A stretch of DNA of 64,000 bases. Origin: Betaproteobacteria bacterium (GTDB lineage Bacteria; Pseudomonadota; Gammaproteobacteria; Burkholderiales; JACQAP01). This document shows, piece by piece, positions 53,135 to 62,207 of the stretch. The position numbers were made by a program, and so were the translations under genes. The stretch is from contig JACQAP010000008.1 in assembly GCA_016194905.1 (NCBI GenBank), forward strand, positions 1-64,000, in the 5' to 3' direction. Under the pieces are notes generated by a model, which was given only the letters and a program-made list of their open reading frames with translations, was not told the origin of the DNA and did no database searches. Every line of letters begins with the position of its first letter. Position 1 is the first letter of the stretch.

Positions 53135-54123
53135 GTTACTCGTCCCGAGTCCTCCTGATAGCGCTTACCGCTTTCCTGGCGTCGGGTTGGGTAGCCGAGG
53201 ACATCTATTCGCAGCAACCCAAAAGCCCACGGCACATTAGGGTCGTGGCAATCGCCATAAGCGAACAAAGCGATGAGGCAAAGGCGTTCCGCCAGGGACT
53301 GCGCGACGCCGGCTATGCTGAAGGGAAGGACATCTTGATCGAATGGTGGTTCGGCGGCGGCCGTTACGACCGTGCGCCTGAGGCGGTTGCCGACCTGGCC
53401 AAGCGTAAAGCAGATGTGATAGTCGTGGAAGGTACCCCGGCGGCGCTCGCAGCCAAGGGCGCAACAAGCACCATTCCCATTGTCATGGCACTGGTCGGCG
53501 ATCCAGTCGGGTCCGGTCTGGTTGCAAGCCTGGCGCGCCCGGGTGGCAACGTCACCGGGGTGACCAACCAGACCGTCGACCTCGCGGCCAAGCGCCTGCA
53601 ACTGCTCAAGGAAGCGATTCCCGGAGCGAGGCGCGTGGTTGTTATCTTCAATCCGGAAACACGTCCCAACAGCATAATGATCAGCCGTTTAAAGGAGGCG
53701 GCACCGGGAATAGGTGTCGAATTGAAGTTCATCAGCGTACGAAATGTAGAGGAGCTGCGTGCAGCGTTCGCGGGGTTAAGTCGCTCGAACGTGGACGCTC
53801 TGTTTATTGTCGACGACGGCTTTATGTTTACCCACGGAGAAGAGATTCTTCAAATGGGAATGAGTGCCCGGCTGCCGATTGTTTTTGCCAACAAACCCCT
53901 CGCAAGGAAGGGGGTGCTGCTTTCCTACGCAGTCGACCACCCCGCGCTGTTTCGGCGTGCCGCGGACTATGTGGACAAGATCTTCAGGGGAGCAAATCCA
54001 GCCGACCTTCCCATTGAGCAGCCGACCAAGTTCGAGTTGGTCGTCAACCTCAAAACCGCACGGGCACTCGGTCTCACGATCCCTCAATCGATTCTATTGC
54101 GAGCGGATGAGGTGATCCGGTGA
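53131..54123 (+). CDS. TrpX-like ABC substrate-binding protein 3
   Basis: A 330-residue paralogue close to protein 1 (RLQLLKEAIPGARRVVVIFN versus RLQLLKEAIPRVARVAVLWN). The signal peptide (RVLLIALTAFLASGWVAED) is somewhat atypical but hydrophobic. FRQGLRDAGYAEGKDILIEW and VALVGDPVGSGL-type motifs are present. It ends LTIPQSILLRADEVIR and overlaps protein 4 by GTGA. Confidence 0.9.
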   Translation: MSYSSRVLLIALTAFLASGWVAEDIYSQQPKSPRHIRVVAIAISEQSDEAKAFRQGLRDAGYAEGKDILIEWWFGGGRYDRAPEAVADLAKRKADVIVVEGTPAALAAKGATSTIPIVMALVGDPVGSGLVASLARPGGNVTGVTNQTVDLAAKRLQLLKEAIPGARRVVVIFNPETRPNSIMISRLKEAAPGIGVELKFISVRNVEELRAAFAGLSRSNVDALFIVDDGFMFTHGEEILQMGMSARLPIVFANKPLARKGVLLSYAVDHPALFRRAADYVDKIFRGANPADLPIEQPTKFELVVNLKTARALGLTIPQSILLRADEVIR

Positions 54124-55106
54124 GGATGGCGTCATTCCCTACACGCAAGTTTATGACTTGGGTCCTGACCGGCGTTGCGCTGCTATCGTCGATCGCCTTT
54201 GCTGATCAGCCCTCGACCATCCCTCGGATCGGAGTCCTCAATCCGCAAACGGCGAGCGCATCGATGGAAGACGCGCTACGGCACGGGCTCAACGAGCTCG
54301 GCTATGTCGAGGGCAAGAACATCAAAATCGAATGGCGGCGTGTTGCAGGCACGCAGGACGAAATGCGCTCGCTCGCAGCCGATCTGGTCAACTCGAATGT
54401 AGATCTGATTGTAGCGATGGGTTCACCGGCTACTCGCGCCGCGCTGGATGCGACGGCCAAACCGGTCGTGTTCCTCGCGGGGGATCCCGTCGCCAGCGGA
54501 TTCGCTTCGAGCCTGGCCAAGCCAGGCGGCAATGCGACGGGTGTGTCGGTCGTCTACACCGAACTGATCACGAAGCATCTGGAAATTCTGCATGAGCTTG
54601 TGCCCCGGGCGCGGCGAATCATCGTGCTCACCAATTTTTCCAACCCGGGTACGCCGCCATCACATAAAAAGCTGCAGCAGGCTGCCAAGACACTCGGCAT
54701 AAAACTGGTGAACTTGAGTGCCTCAAACGTAGCTGAAATGGATGTGGCGGTAAATGCCATTGAGCATACGCGGGCGGACGCGGTCCTTGTCGGCGGCGAT
54801 CTTCTCGCCCTGGCGAACAGAGATAAGATTGCTAAAGCCATCCACCATGCGAGATTGCCCGCGGTGTTTCCCTTCAAGCAGTACCACGAAGCCGGCGTGT
54901 TGATATCCTACGGGCCAAATTACGAGGCGGCGATGAGCCAGATCGCTACTTACGTCGACAGAATACTCAAGGGTGCGAAGCCATCCGACTTGCCGATCGA
55001 GCAAGTTTCCAGATACGAGTTGGTTGTGGATCTCCGGATCGCGCGCGAACTGGGGCTCACGGTCCCGCAGTCGATTCTTCTGAGGGCCGATGAGTTGATC
55101 CGATAG
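54120..55106 (+). CDS. TrpX-like ABC substrate-binding protein 4
   Basis: A 328-residue paralogue starting at GTG. The signal peptide is MTWVLTGVALLSSIAFADQ. With protein 5 it forms a subgroup: both have GYVEGKNI(K/L)IEWR, DAVLVGGDLLALANRDK versus EAILVGGDLLYLANKGK, and a KQYHEAGVLISYGP versus EDYHEHGALMSYGP segment. It ends LTVPQSILLRADELIR, the only member with TAG and an 8-base gap before the next gene. Confidence 0.9.
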   Translation: MRMASFPTRKFMTWVLTGVALLSSIAFADQPSTIPRIGVLNPQTASASMEDALRHGLNELGYVEGKNIKIEWRRVAGTQDEMRSLAADLVNSNVDLIVAMGSPATRAALDATAKPVVFLAGDPVASGFASSLAKPGGNATGVSVVYTELITKHLEILHELVPRARRIIVLTNFSNPGTPPSHKKLQQAAKTLGIKLVNLSASNVAEMDVAVNAIEHTRADAVLVGGDLLALANRDKIAKAIHHARLPAVFPFKQYHEAGVLISYGPNYEAAMSQIATYVDRILKGAKPSDLPIEQVSRYELVVDLRIARELGLTVPQSILLRADELIR

Positions 55107-55114
55107 GGCTGGCC

Positions 55115-56086
55115 ATGAGCCGACTATTCCTACTAGCTATTGGACTCGCGCTTTGGTTTGGTGCGGGAGTAATTGGCGCGGCACCGGCAGACCCTCCGCG
55201 CATTGGTTTCCTGACGCTGCTACCGGAGTCGGGGCCGGACCGAGAGGGTTTCCGCCAGGGACTCCGCGAGCTAGGGTACGTCGAGGGCAAAAACATCCTC
55301 ATCGAATGGCGGCAACATGGAGGTGCCGGTCAAGAGTTGCGCGCGTTGACGGAAGCGTTGGTCAACGCAAAAGTGGACGTCATCGTCGCATCCGGCACAA
55401 CGGCCGCCGACGCGGCGATGCGGGCTACTGCGACGATCCCTGTGGTGTTTGGAAGCGTTGGCGACCCTGTGGCGAGTGGCTTCGCGGCGAGCCTGGCGAG
55501 GCCCGGTCGAAACGGCACCGGCGTATCCATAGACTCCACAGAGTTGTACCCAAAGCGCTTGGAATTCCTGCACCAGCTTGCACCAAAAGCCAGACGGATC
55601 ACCTACCTCGTCAACTCATCCAACCCGATAGCGGCCAAGATGCTCGAAGAAACAGAGATCGCGGCACGCACGCTGAGTGTGCGGCTACAGACGCTCGATG
55701 CGCGCAACGCCGTTGAGCTAGGCGCCGTGCTGCAGACTCTGAGCAAAAATCCACCCGAGGCGATTTTGGTCGGCGGAGACCTGCTCTATCTCGCCAATAA
55801 GGGTAAGGTCGCCGCAGCAGTGCGCAAGGCTCGGGTCCCGGCGATTTTCGCTTACGAGGACTATCACGAGCACGGTGCGCTGATGTCCTACGGTCCGAGC
55901 GTGAGAGAAGCGGCGCGCCTTGCGGCCGGGTACATCGACAAGATCCTCAAAGGCGCGAAACCTTCCGAATTGCCCATCCAGCAGATCTCGAGGTTCGAAC
56001 TCATTATCGACCTGCGCCTGGCGCGCGAGCTGGGAATCGATGTGCCTCGCGAGCTATTGGCGCGTGCGGACAGGGTGATCAAGTGA
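55115..56086 (+). CDS. TrpX-like ABC substrate-binding protein 5
   Basis: A 323-residue paralogue with signal peptide LLAIGLALWFGAGVIGAAP. It resembles protein 4 most. The C-terminus has drifted (IDVPRELLARADRVIK). Its stop overlaps the GTG of the histidine kinase gene (GTGA at 56083-56086), so binding protein and kinase are translationally coupled, the strongest hint that this array is sensory. Confidence 0.9.
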   Translation: MSRLFLLAIGLALWFGAGVIGAAPADPPRIGFLTLLPESGPDREGFRQGLRELGYVEGKNILIEWRQHGGAGQELRALTEALVNAKVDVIVASGTTAADAAMRATATIPVVFGSVGDPVASGFAASLARPGRNGTGVSIDSTELYPKRLEFLHQLAPKARRITYLVNSSNPIAAKMLEETEIAARTLSVRLQTLDARNAVELGAVLQTLSKNPPEAILVGGDLLYLANKGKVAAAVRKARVPAIFAYEDYHEHGALMSYGPSVREAARLAAGYIDKILKGAKPSELPIQQISRFELIIDLRLARELGIDVPRELLARADRVIK

Positions 56087-59000
56087 TCTGGCGCGGCAGC
56101 CTCTTCCTCAAGTACGCGTTACCCCTGGTGATTCTGGTGATCGGCGGGCTTGTCGTCAGCGGGCTGGTCGAAATTTACTTCTCATATCAGGAAAACAAGG
56201 TGGCGCTGGCGCGCATCCAGCACGAAAAAGCGGTCGCCGCGGCGCTGCGGATCGAGCAATTCGTCAAAGAGCTGGAGCACGACCTCTCCTGGATTGCGCA
56301 GATGCCCTGGGGACCACGCGGGGTTTCGCTCGATCAGCGGCGGCTCGATTCTCTGCGATTGCTGCGCCAGGTGCCGGCCATCACCGAAGTCAGCCACCTC
56401 GATCCGATAGGGCATGAACAATTGCGAGTGTCGAGACTGGCAATGGACGTCGTCGGCAGCAACGCCGATTTCTTCCGCGATCCCAAATTCCGGGAACCGA
56501 TGGCCCACAAGACGTACTTCAGCCCGGTCTATTTCCGCAAAGAGTCCGAACCTTACATGACCATCGCAATGGCGGGTTCAGGCGAGGACGCGGGCGTCGT
56601 GGCGGCGGAGGCAAACCTGAAGTTCATCTGGGACGTGGTGTCGAATCTGAGAGTCGGTAAGGGCGGGTATGCCTACGTCGTCGATTTCCAGGAACGCCTC
56701 ATCGCTCATCCGGACATCAGCCTGGTGCTCAAGAAGACCGAACTAGCGACGCTGCCACAGGTGCAGATCGCGCACGCCGCATCGGCCGCAAGGACAAGCG
56801 ATACGGTCGAAGCGATCGTGGGAAAGGACCGATCCGGGAGTGAGGTCCTGTCTGCTTATGCCGTCATTGCTCCGCTTAACTGGACCGTGTTCGTCGACTT
56901 GCCGATCGCCGAGGCGTTCGCGCCGCTCTATGCCTCGATCTGGCGGACCGTGGTGCTCGTATTCGTGGGCGTCGCGATTTCCCTTATCGCGAGCCTGTTC
57001 CTGGTGCGGCGAATGGTCGCGCCGATCCACGCGCTCCGCGCCGGTGCTGCCCGCATCGGCGCTGGATCGCTCGATCATCGGATCGCGGTAAAAAGCGGTG
57101 ACGAATTGCAGGCGTTGGGCGACGAGTTCAATCGCATGACCGAACGCCTCCAGGAGTCGTATGCGGGCCTGGAGCGAAAGGTTAAAGAGCGCACTCGCGA
57201 TCTGACCGAAGCGCTCGAGCAGCAGACCGCGACCAGCGAGATCCTGCAGGTGATCAGCAGCTCGCCGACTGACTTGAAGCCAGTATTGGACGCGGTTGCC
57301 GAAAGTGCGGGACACCTGTGTGACGGCGATACAGTCGCAATCCTGCGCGTTGACGGTGATGGACTTAAATTTGCTGCGGCGTGGGGCCCACTTCCTTCGC
57401 TTCCATCTTACGAGACCATACCGATCCGCCGCGATTTAATAAACGGCCGGGCAATTCTCGATCGAAAAGTTATCCATATTCCAGACTACCGGAGCGAGTC
57501 AGACGAAGAATTCGGGGGTGCCAAGGGTTACGCAGCGCGTTTGGGATTTCAAGCGGCGCTCGCGGCACCCATGCTTCGAGAAGACCTTGCTATTGGTGTA
57601 ATTCTCGTTGAGCGTGTCGAGGCCCGCGCGTTTTCAAACAAGCAAATCGAGATGCTCAAGACCTTCGCCGACCAAGCGGTCATCGCCATTGAGAACGTGC
57701 GGTTGTTCAAGGAGCTTGAAGAGCGCAATAAGGCGCTTACCGAATTGCTCGAGCAACAAACCGCAACCAGCGAGATTCTTCGCGTCATCAGCCAGTCCCA
57801 GCGCAATGTGCAGCCAGTGTTCGAGGCGATCGCGGCAAACGCTCAGAAGCTGTGCGAAGGTACTTTTAGCGGCGTGTGGACTTATGACGGGGAGCTGATT
57901 CACCTTGAATCCGCAGTGGGCTTTACCCCAGATGAGGCTGAGGCGATGCGGCAAACATTTCCCAGGCGACCGGGGCACGGGGGAACCAACGAACGCGCGA
58001 TCCTGACCGGAGCGGTCGTCTACCTCCCGGATGTCCTGGAAGATGCGGAATATGAGTTACAACACCTAGCTCGTGAAATCGGGTTCCGCAGCATGTTGTC
58101 TGTCCCGATGCTGAAAGATAGCAGGCCGATCGGAACGATCGGCGTCTCCGGTGCCGAACCGGGAATGTTCTCCCCAAGGCAGATCGCCATGCTGGAGACG
58201 TTTGCTGATCAGGCGGTGATTGCAATCGAGAACACGCGCCTGTTTAAGGAGCTCGAGGAGCGCAACAAGTCACTCACGGAAGCGCTGGAGCAGCAGACCG
58301 CAACGAGTGAAATCCTGCGGGTCATCAGCAGTTCGCCGACCGATCTGCAGCCAGTGCTGGACGCGGTAGTGGAGCGAGCTGCACGCCTGTGCTCGGCAAG
58401 GGATGCTGTGATCTTTCGAGTTGAAGGCGCGTCGCTGCGGGCAGTAAAGCAATACGGGTCTTTACCGCCGGTCCCGGGAGAGGGAGTGCTGCCGATCAGC
58501 CGCGAGTTCGTATCCGGGCGAGCTGTCTTGGATCGACAGACTATTCACGTGGCCGACATTCTGGCCGAGCCGGAAATCGAGTTCGCGGGCGGGCGAGAGA
58601 TCGCAATTCGTATGGGTTACCGAACGGTGATCGTCGCACCGATGATGCGTGAAGGCGAGCCGATCGGCGTTATCGGTGTGTGGCGCACCGAGGTACGTCC
58701 CTTTTCGGATACGCAGATCGCGCTCCTCCAGACCTTCGCCGATCAGGCGGTGATCGCCATTGAGAACGTGCGATTGTTTACCGAGTTGCAAGAGCGGCTG
58801 GAGCAGCAGACAGCTACCAGCGAGATTCTGCGGGTGATCAGCAGTTCGCCAACTGATTTACAACCGGTTCTGGACGCGGTGGCAGAGAGTGCGGCGCGGC
58901 TGTGCGATGCCAGTGAGGCCATGATCTTTCGTAGCGGGAGCGACGGGCTCCAAATGGCCACACAATACGGATCACTACCAACGATCCGCGCCGACGAGCG

Positions 59001-60579
59001 TATCCCGATCCGCCGTGACATGGTTGCCGGACGGGCCGTGATCGACCGCCACATCGTTCATGTGTCCGACCTCCTCGCAGAATCCGACGAAGAATTCGCC
59101 GGCTCAAAGGCCTATGCGGCCCGTTTGGGCCACCGAACCGTGCTCGCGGCACCGATGCTTCGGGAAGGGGAGTCCATCGGGGTAATCTACATTCGCCGTG
59201 TGGAAGTGCGACCATTCACGGACAGGCAAATCGAACTCCTCAAGACCTTCGCCGACCAGGCCGTGATCGCCATCGAGAACGTGCGGCTGTTCAAGGAGCT
59301 GCAGGCACGCACGGAGGAACTCGCGCATTCTGTCGAGCAGCTGCAAGCACTTGCCGAGGTCAGCCAGGCAATCAACTCGACACTCGATCTCCAAGAATTG
59401 CTGTCGGCAATCGTCATGCGAGCGGTGGAACTCTCATCGACGGACGGAGGCGCCATTTACGAATATGACCAGGCAAGTGGCGAGTTCCGGCCGCGGGCAA
59501 CGCACGGATTCCCTCAGGAGCTGGTCGAGATGCTGCTGGCCACGCCTTTGCGAATCGGTGAGGGCGCCACCGGACGGGCGGCAGCAACGCGTGCGCCGGT
59601 TCAGATCCCGGACGTACAAGCCGAGGGCGCATATTCCAGTCCGCTTCAGGAGGCGACCATTCGGGCAGGAGCGCGTGCAGTGCTGGCGGTGCCGTTGCTG
59701 CGCGAGGGGCGCGTTCTTGGCGGACTTGTCGTCTCACGAAACAGCGTTGGAGACTTTCCGCCCGATGTGGTCGACCTTCTGCAGACCTTCGCAGCACAGT
59801 CGACTCTCGCGATCCAGAACGCGCATCTGTTCCGCGAAATCGAACAGAAGAGCCACGAGCTGGAGGTCGCGAGCCAGCACAAGTCGCAATTCCTTGCCAA
59901 CATGAGCCACGAATTGCGCACGCCGCTCAACGCGATCCTCGGTTATACCGAACTGATCGTCGACGGGATCTACGGCAAGGTGCCGCAGAAGATACGCGAC
60001 GTCCAGGAGAGGGTGCAGAAGAGCGGGCGCCACCTGCTCGGCCTCATCAACGATGTGCTGGACCTGTCGAAGATCGAGGCCGGACAACTCGTGCTGGTGC
60101 TCAGCGACTACTCGTTCAACGACGTCGTGCAGACAGTCATCACTTCGGTCGAATCTCTTGCCGCCGAAAAAGGGCTGCGACTGACTGCAGACGTCGCGCC
60201 CGATCTTCCGGTAGGGCGGGCTGACGAGCGGCGCATCACGCAGGTTCTGCTGAATCTGGTCGGCAATGCAATCAAGTTCACGGACAAAGGAAAGGTCTTG
60301 GTGAGCGTAACGGTCGCCGACGGCAAATTCGTAGTTTCAGTCAAGGACACCGGTCCGGGAATTGCCGTGGCCGAGCAGGACAGGATTTTCGAGGAGTTTC
60401 GTCAGGTCGACAGCTCGTCGACACGCGCCAAGGGTGGCACCGGGCTGGGGCTCGCCATCGCCAAGCGCATCGTGGAGTTGCATCGCGGGCGGATCTGGGT
60501 CGAATCTGCCATCGGGAAAGGTTCGAACTTCTTCATTAGCATTCCGGTCAAGGCGGATCTACAGGGAGGCACCTCATGA
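56083..60579 (+). CDS. Cache-HAMP-(GAF)5 sensor histidine kinase
   Basis: A 1498-residue membrane sensor kinase. Order: helix 1 (about 9-30), periplasmic Cache-type sensor (about 35-285), helix 2 (about 291-312), HAMP (to about 365), a coiled linker, then five GAF domains (about 400-550, 578-728, 757-900, 928-1068, 1095-1240). The first four are preceded by LEQQTATSEIL linkers at 378, 556, 735 and 906. HisKA has phospho-acceptor H1276 in MSHELRTPLN; HATPase has NLVGNAIKFTDKG near 1388, DTGPGIA near 1422 and GGTGLGLAI near 1451. No receiver is fused. Its stop overlaps the response-regulator start (ATGA). Confidence 0.95.
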   Translation: MIWRGSLFLKYALPLVILVIGGLVVSGLVEIYFSYQENKVALARIQHEKAVAAALRIEQFVKELEHDLSWIAQMPWGPRGVSLDQRRLDSLRLLRQVPAITEVSHLDPIGHEQLRVSRLAMDVVGSNADFFRDPKFREPMAHKTYFSPVYFRKESEPYMTIAMAGSGEDAGVVAAEANLKFIWDVVSNLRVGKGGYAYVVDFQERLIAHPDISLVLKKTELATLPQVQIAHAASAARTSDTVEAIVGKDRSGSEVLSAYAVIAPLNWTVFVDLPIAEAFAPLYASIWRTVVLVFVGVAISLIASLFLVRRMVAPIHALRAGAARIGAGSLDHRIAVKSGDELQALGDEFNRMTERLQESYAGLERKVKERTRDLTEALEQQTATSEILQVISSSPTDLKPVLDAVAESAGHLCDGDTVAILRVDGDGLKFAAAWGPLPSLPSYETIPIRRDLINGRAILDRKVIHIPDYRSESDEEFGGAKGYAARLGFQAALAAPMLREDLAIGVILVERVEARAFSNKQIEMLKTFADQAVIAIENVRLFKELEERNKALTELLEQQTATSEILRVISQSQRNVQPVFEAIAANAQKLCEGTFSGVWTYDGELIHLESAVGFTPDEAEAMRQTFPRRPGHGGTNERAILTGAVVYLPDVLEDAEYELQHLAREIGFRSMLSVPMLKDSRPIGTIGVSGAEPGMFSPRQIAMLETFADQAVIAIENTRLFKELEERNKSLTEALEQQTATSEILRVISSSPTDLQPVLDAVVERAARLCSARDAVIFRVEGASLRAVKQYGSLPPVPGEGVLPISREFVSGRAVLDRQTIHVADILAEPEIEFAGGREIAIRMGYRTVIVAPMMREGEPIGVIGVWRTEVRPFSDTQIALLQTFADQAVIAIENVRLFTELQERLEQQTATSEILRVISSSPTDLQPVLDAVAESAARLCDASEAMIFRSGSDGLQMATQYGSLPTIRADERIPIRRDMVAGRAVIDRHIVHVSDLLAESDEEFAGSKAYAARLGHRTVLAAPMLREGESIGVIYIRRVEVRPFTDRQIELLKTFADQAVIAIENVRLFKELQARTEELAHSVEQLQALAEVSQAINSTLDLQELLSAIVMRAVELSSTDGGAIYEYDQASGEFRPRATHGFPQELVEMLLATPLRIGEGATGRAAATRAPVQIPDVQAEGAYSSPLQEATIRAGARAVLAVPLLREGRVLGGLVVSRNSVGDFPPDVVDLLQTFAAQSTLAIQNAHLFREIEQKSHELEVASQHKSQFLANMSHELRTPLNAILGYTELIVDGIYGKVPQKIRDVQERVQKSGRHLLGLINDVLDLSKIEAGQLVLVLSDYSFNDVVQTVITSVESLAAEKGLRLTADVAPDLPVGRADERRITQVLLNLVGNAIKFTDKGKVLVSVTVADGKFVVSVKDTGPGIAVAEQDRIFEEFRQVDSSSTRAKGGTGLGLAIAKRIVELHRGRIWVESAIGKGSNFFISIPVKADLQGGTS

Positions 60580-60944
60580 GCAAGCGGATACTGGTGGTCG
60601 AGGATCAGGAGGACAATCGGCAGATCGTGCGCGATCTGTTGACGGCCAAAGGATTCGAATTGTATGAGGCGGTCACCGGCGAAGAGGGGGTCGCGTTCGC
60701 CAAACGCGAGCGACCCGACCTTATCCTGATGGACATCCAGCTCCCGGGGATCGACGGTTATGAGGCTACGCGACGGATCAAGGCCGATCCCGAGCTGTGG
60801 CATATTCCCATCATTGTCGTTACGTCGTATGCACTGAGCGGGGACGATCAGAAGGCGTTCGCGGCGGGGTGCGACGGTTACGTGACCAAGCCGTTCAGCC
60901 CGCGGTTGCTTCTGGCCAAAATCCGCGAGTACTTGCCGAAATAG
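60576..60944 (+). CDS. CheY-like single-domain response regulator
   Basis: A 122-residue receiver domain without output. Acidic pocket E9/D10/D13, phospho-acceptor D53 in LILMDIQLPG, T83 in VVTSY and K105 in YVTKPFSP are all present. It overlaps the kinase gene by ATGA, so is its probable direct partner or a phosphorelay intermediate (DivK-like). The next regulator starts 6 bases later. Confidence 0.95.
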   Translation: MSKRILVVEDQEDNRQIVRDLLTAKGFELYEAVTGEEGVAFAKRERPDLILMDIQLPGIDGYEATRRIKADPELWHIPIIVVTSYALSGDDQKAFAAGCDGYVTKPFSPRLLLAKIREYLPK

Positions 60945-60950
60945 CTCGCC

Positions 60951-62066
60951 ATGCACGTGCCGCCGCGCATCCTCGTCGTCGACGACAACCAGGCCAACGT
61001 AGATATTCTGCGCGCTCGCCTCGCCGCGCAAGGGTACGACATCGTCACGGCGACGGACGGGGAGGAAGCACTCACGGCGGTGAGCAAGCACCTGCCGGAC
61101 CTCGTCCTGCTCGACGTCATGATGCCCAAGCTCGACGGCATCGAAGTCTGCCGCCGGCTGCGCGCCGATTCCACGCTACCTTTCATCCCGATCGTGCTGG
61201 TCACCGCAAAATCCGACTCGAAGGACGTGGTGGCGGCACTCGAAGCCGGCGGGGACGAGTACCTGACCAAGCCGGTGGATCACGCGGCATTGGGGGCTCG
61301 CGTCAAATCCATGCTGCGCATAAAGGCGCTCCAGGACACAGTTCACGAACAGGCGGCGCAACTTCAGGAATCCAATTGCACGCTCGAACAGCGAGTCGCG
61401 GGCCAGGTTTTCGAACTGGAGCGGCTCGGCCGGCTCAAGCGTTTCTTCTCGCCGCAACTCGCCGAGTTGATCCTGGCCGGCGGCGCCGAAGATCCGCTCA
61501 AAAGCCATCGCCGCGAGGTAACCGTCGTGTTCCTCGACCTGCGCGGCTTCACCGCTTTTGCGGAAACCAACGAGCCCGAAGAGATCATGGACGTGCTGCG
61601 CGAGTACCACGCGGCAATGGGGCAGGTGATCCTCGCCCACGAAGGCACGCTCGAGCGCTTCGCCGGCGACGGCATGATGGTGTTCTTCAACGACCCGGTT
61701 CCGGTGCCGGATCCCGCGGCGCGGGCAGTGCGGATGGTTCTGGAGATGCGCGAGCGGCTCGGCGACCTGACGGCGAAGTGGCGAAAACGTGGTTTCGATC
61801 TCGGTTTCGGCGCCGGCATCGCTCAGGGATTTGCGACCATCGGCGCGGTCGGATTCGAAGGAAGATGGGACTATGGCGCGATCGGAACGGTTACCAACCT
61901 CGCGGCACGCCTGTGCAGCGAAGCGAAACCCGGGCAGATCCTGATCTCGCAGAAAGCATCCACGGCAATCGAGGGCTTCGTCGAGTTGGAATCCGTCGGC
62001 GAACTCCAGCTCAAGGGTTTTCTGAAGCCGGTATCCGCATACAACGTGATCAGGCTCACTGTGTAG
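60951..62066 (+). CDS. Response regulator with class III nucleotide cyclase output
   Basis: A 371-residue protein. Receiver (residues 5-125): D11/D12, phospho-acceptor D55 in LVLLDVMMPK, K107 in YLTKPVD. A coiled linker (about 125-165) leads to an adenylate/guanylate cyclase domain: metal aspartates D196 in VFLDLRGFTAF and D240 in RFAGDGMMVFF, and WDYGAIGTVTNLAARLC as the catalytic asparagine/arginine region. It probably makes cAMP in response to the upstream kinase; nucleotide preference is not certain. It is the last gene of the coupled operon. Confidence 0.93.
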   Translation: MHVPPRILVVDDNQANVDILRARLAAQGYDIVTATDGEEALTAVSKHLPDLVLLDVMMPKLDGIEVCRRLRADSTLPFIPIVLVTAKSDSKDVVAALEAGGDEYLTKPVDHAALGARVKSMLRIKALQDTVHEQAAQLQESNCTLEQRVAGQVFELERLGRLKRFFSPQLAELILAGGAEDPLKSHRREVTVVFLDLRGFTAFAETNEPEEIMDVLREYHAAMGQVILAHEGTLERFAGDGMMVFFNDPVPVPDPAARAVRMVLEMRERLGDLTAKWRKRGFDLGFGAGIAQGFATIGAVGFEGRWDYGAIGTVTNLAARLCSEAKPGQILISQKASTAIEGFVELESVGELQLKGFLKPVSAYNVIRLTV

Positions 62067-62159
62067 GTCTCTGTCGGTGCACGGTCCGGCGAGTCACCGC
62101 ACTGCGCTCGGAAGTCCCGGCAGCGAGTCTTCGTCGATCCAGGATGTGAAGTGCTGAAC

Positions 62160-62207
62160 TCACTCGTTGGTGGAGGACGCCACGCGGATCGGGGTTTTCG
62201 GCATCGG
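62160..62207 (-). pseudogene. Small secreted protein family, tail fragment
   Basis: On the minus strand this reads PMPKTPIRVASSTNE and stop, matching the C-terminus of copy B (PMPKAPIRMASSESN). At 62208 the similarity ends abruptly and plus-strand LamG sequence begins, so this is a recombination junction. Confidence 0.65.
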
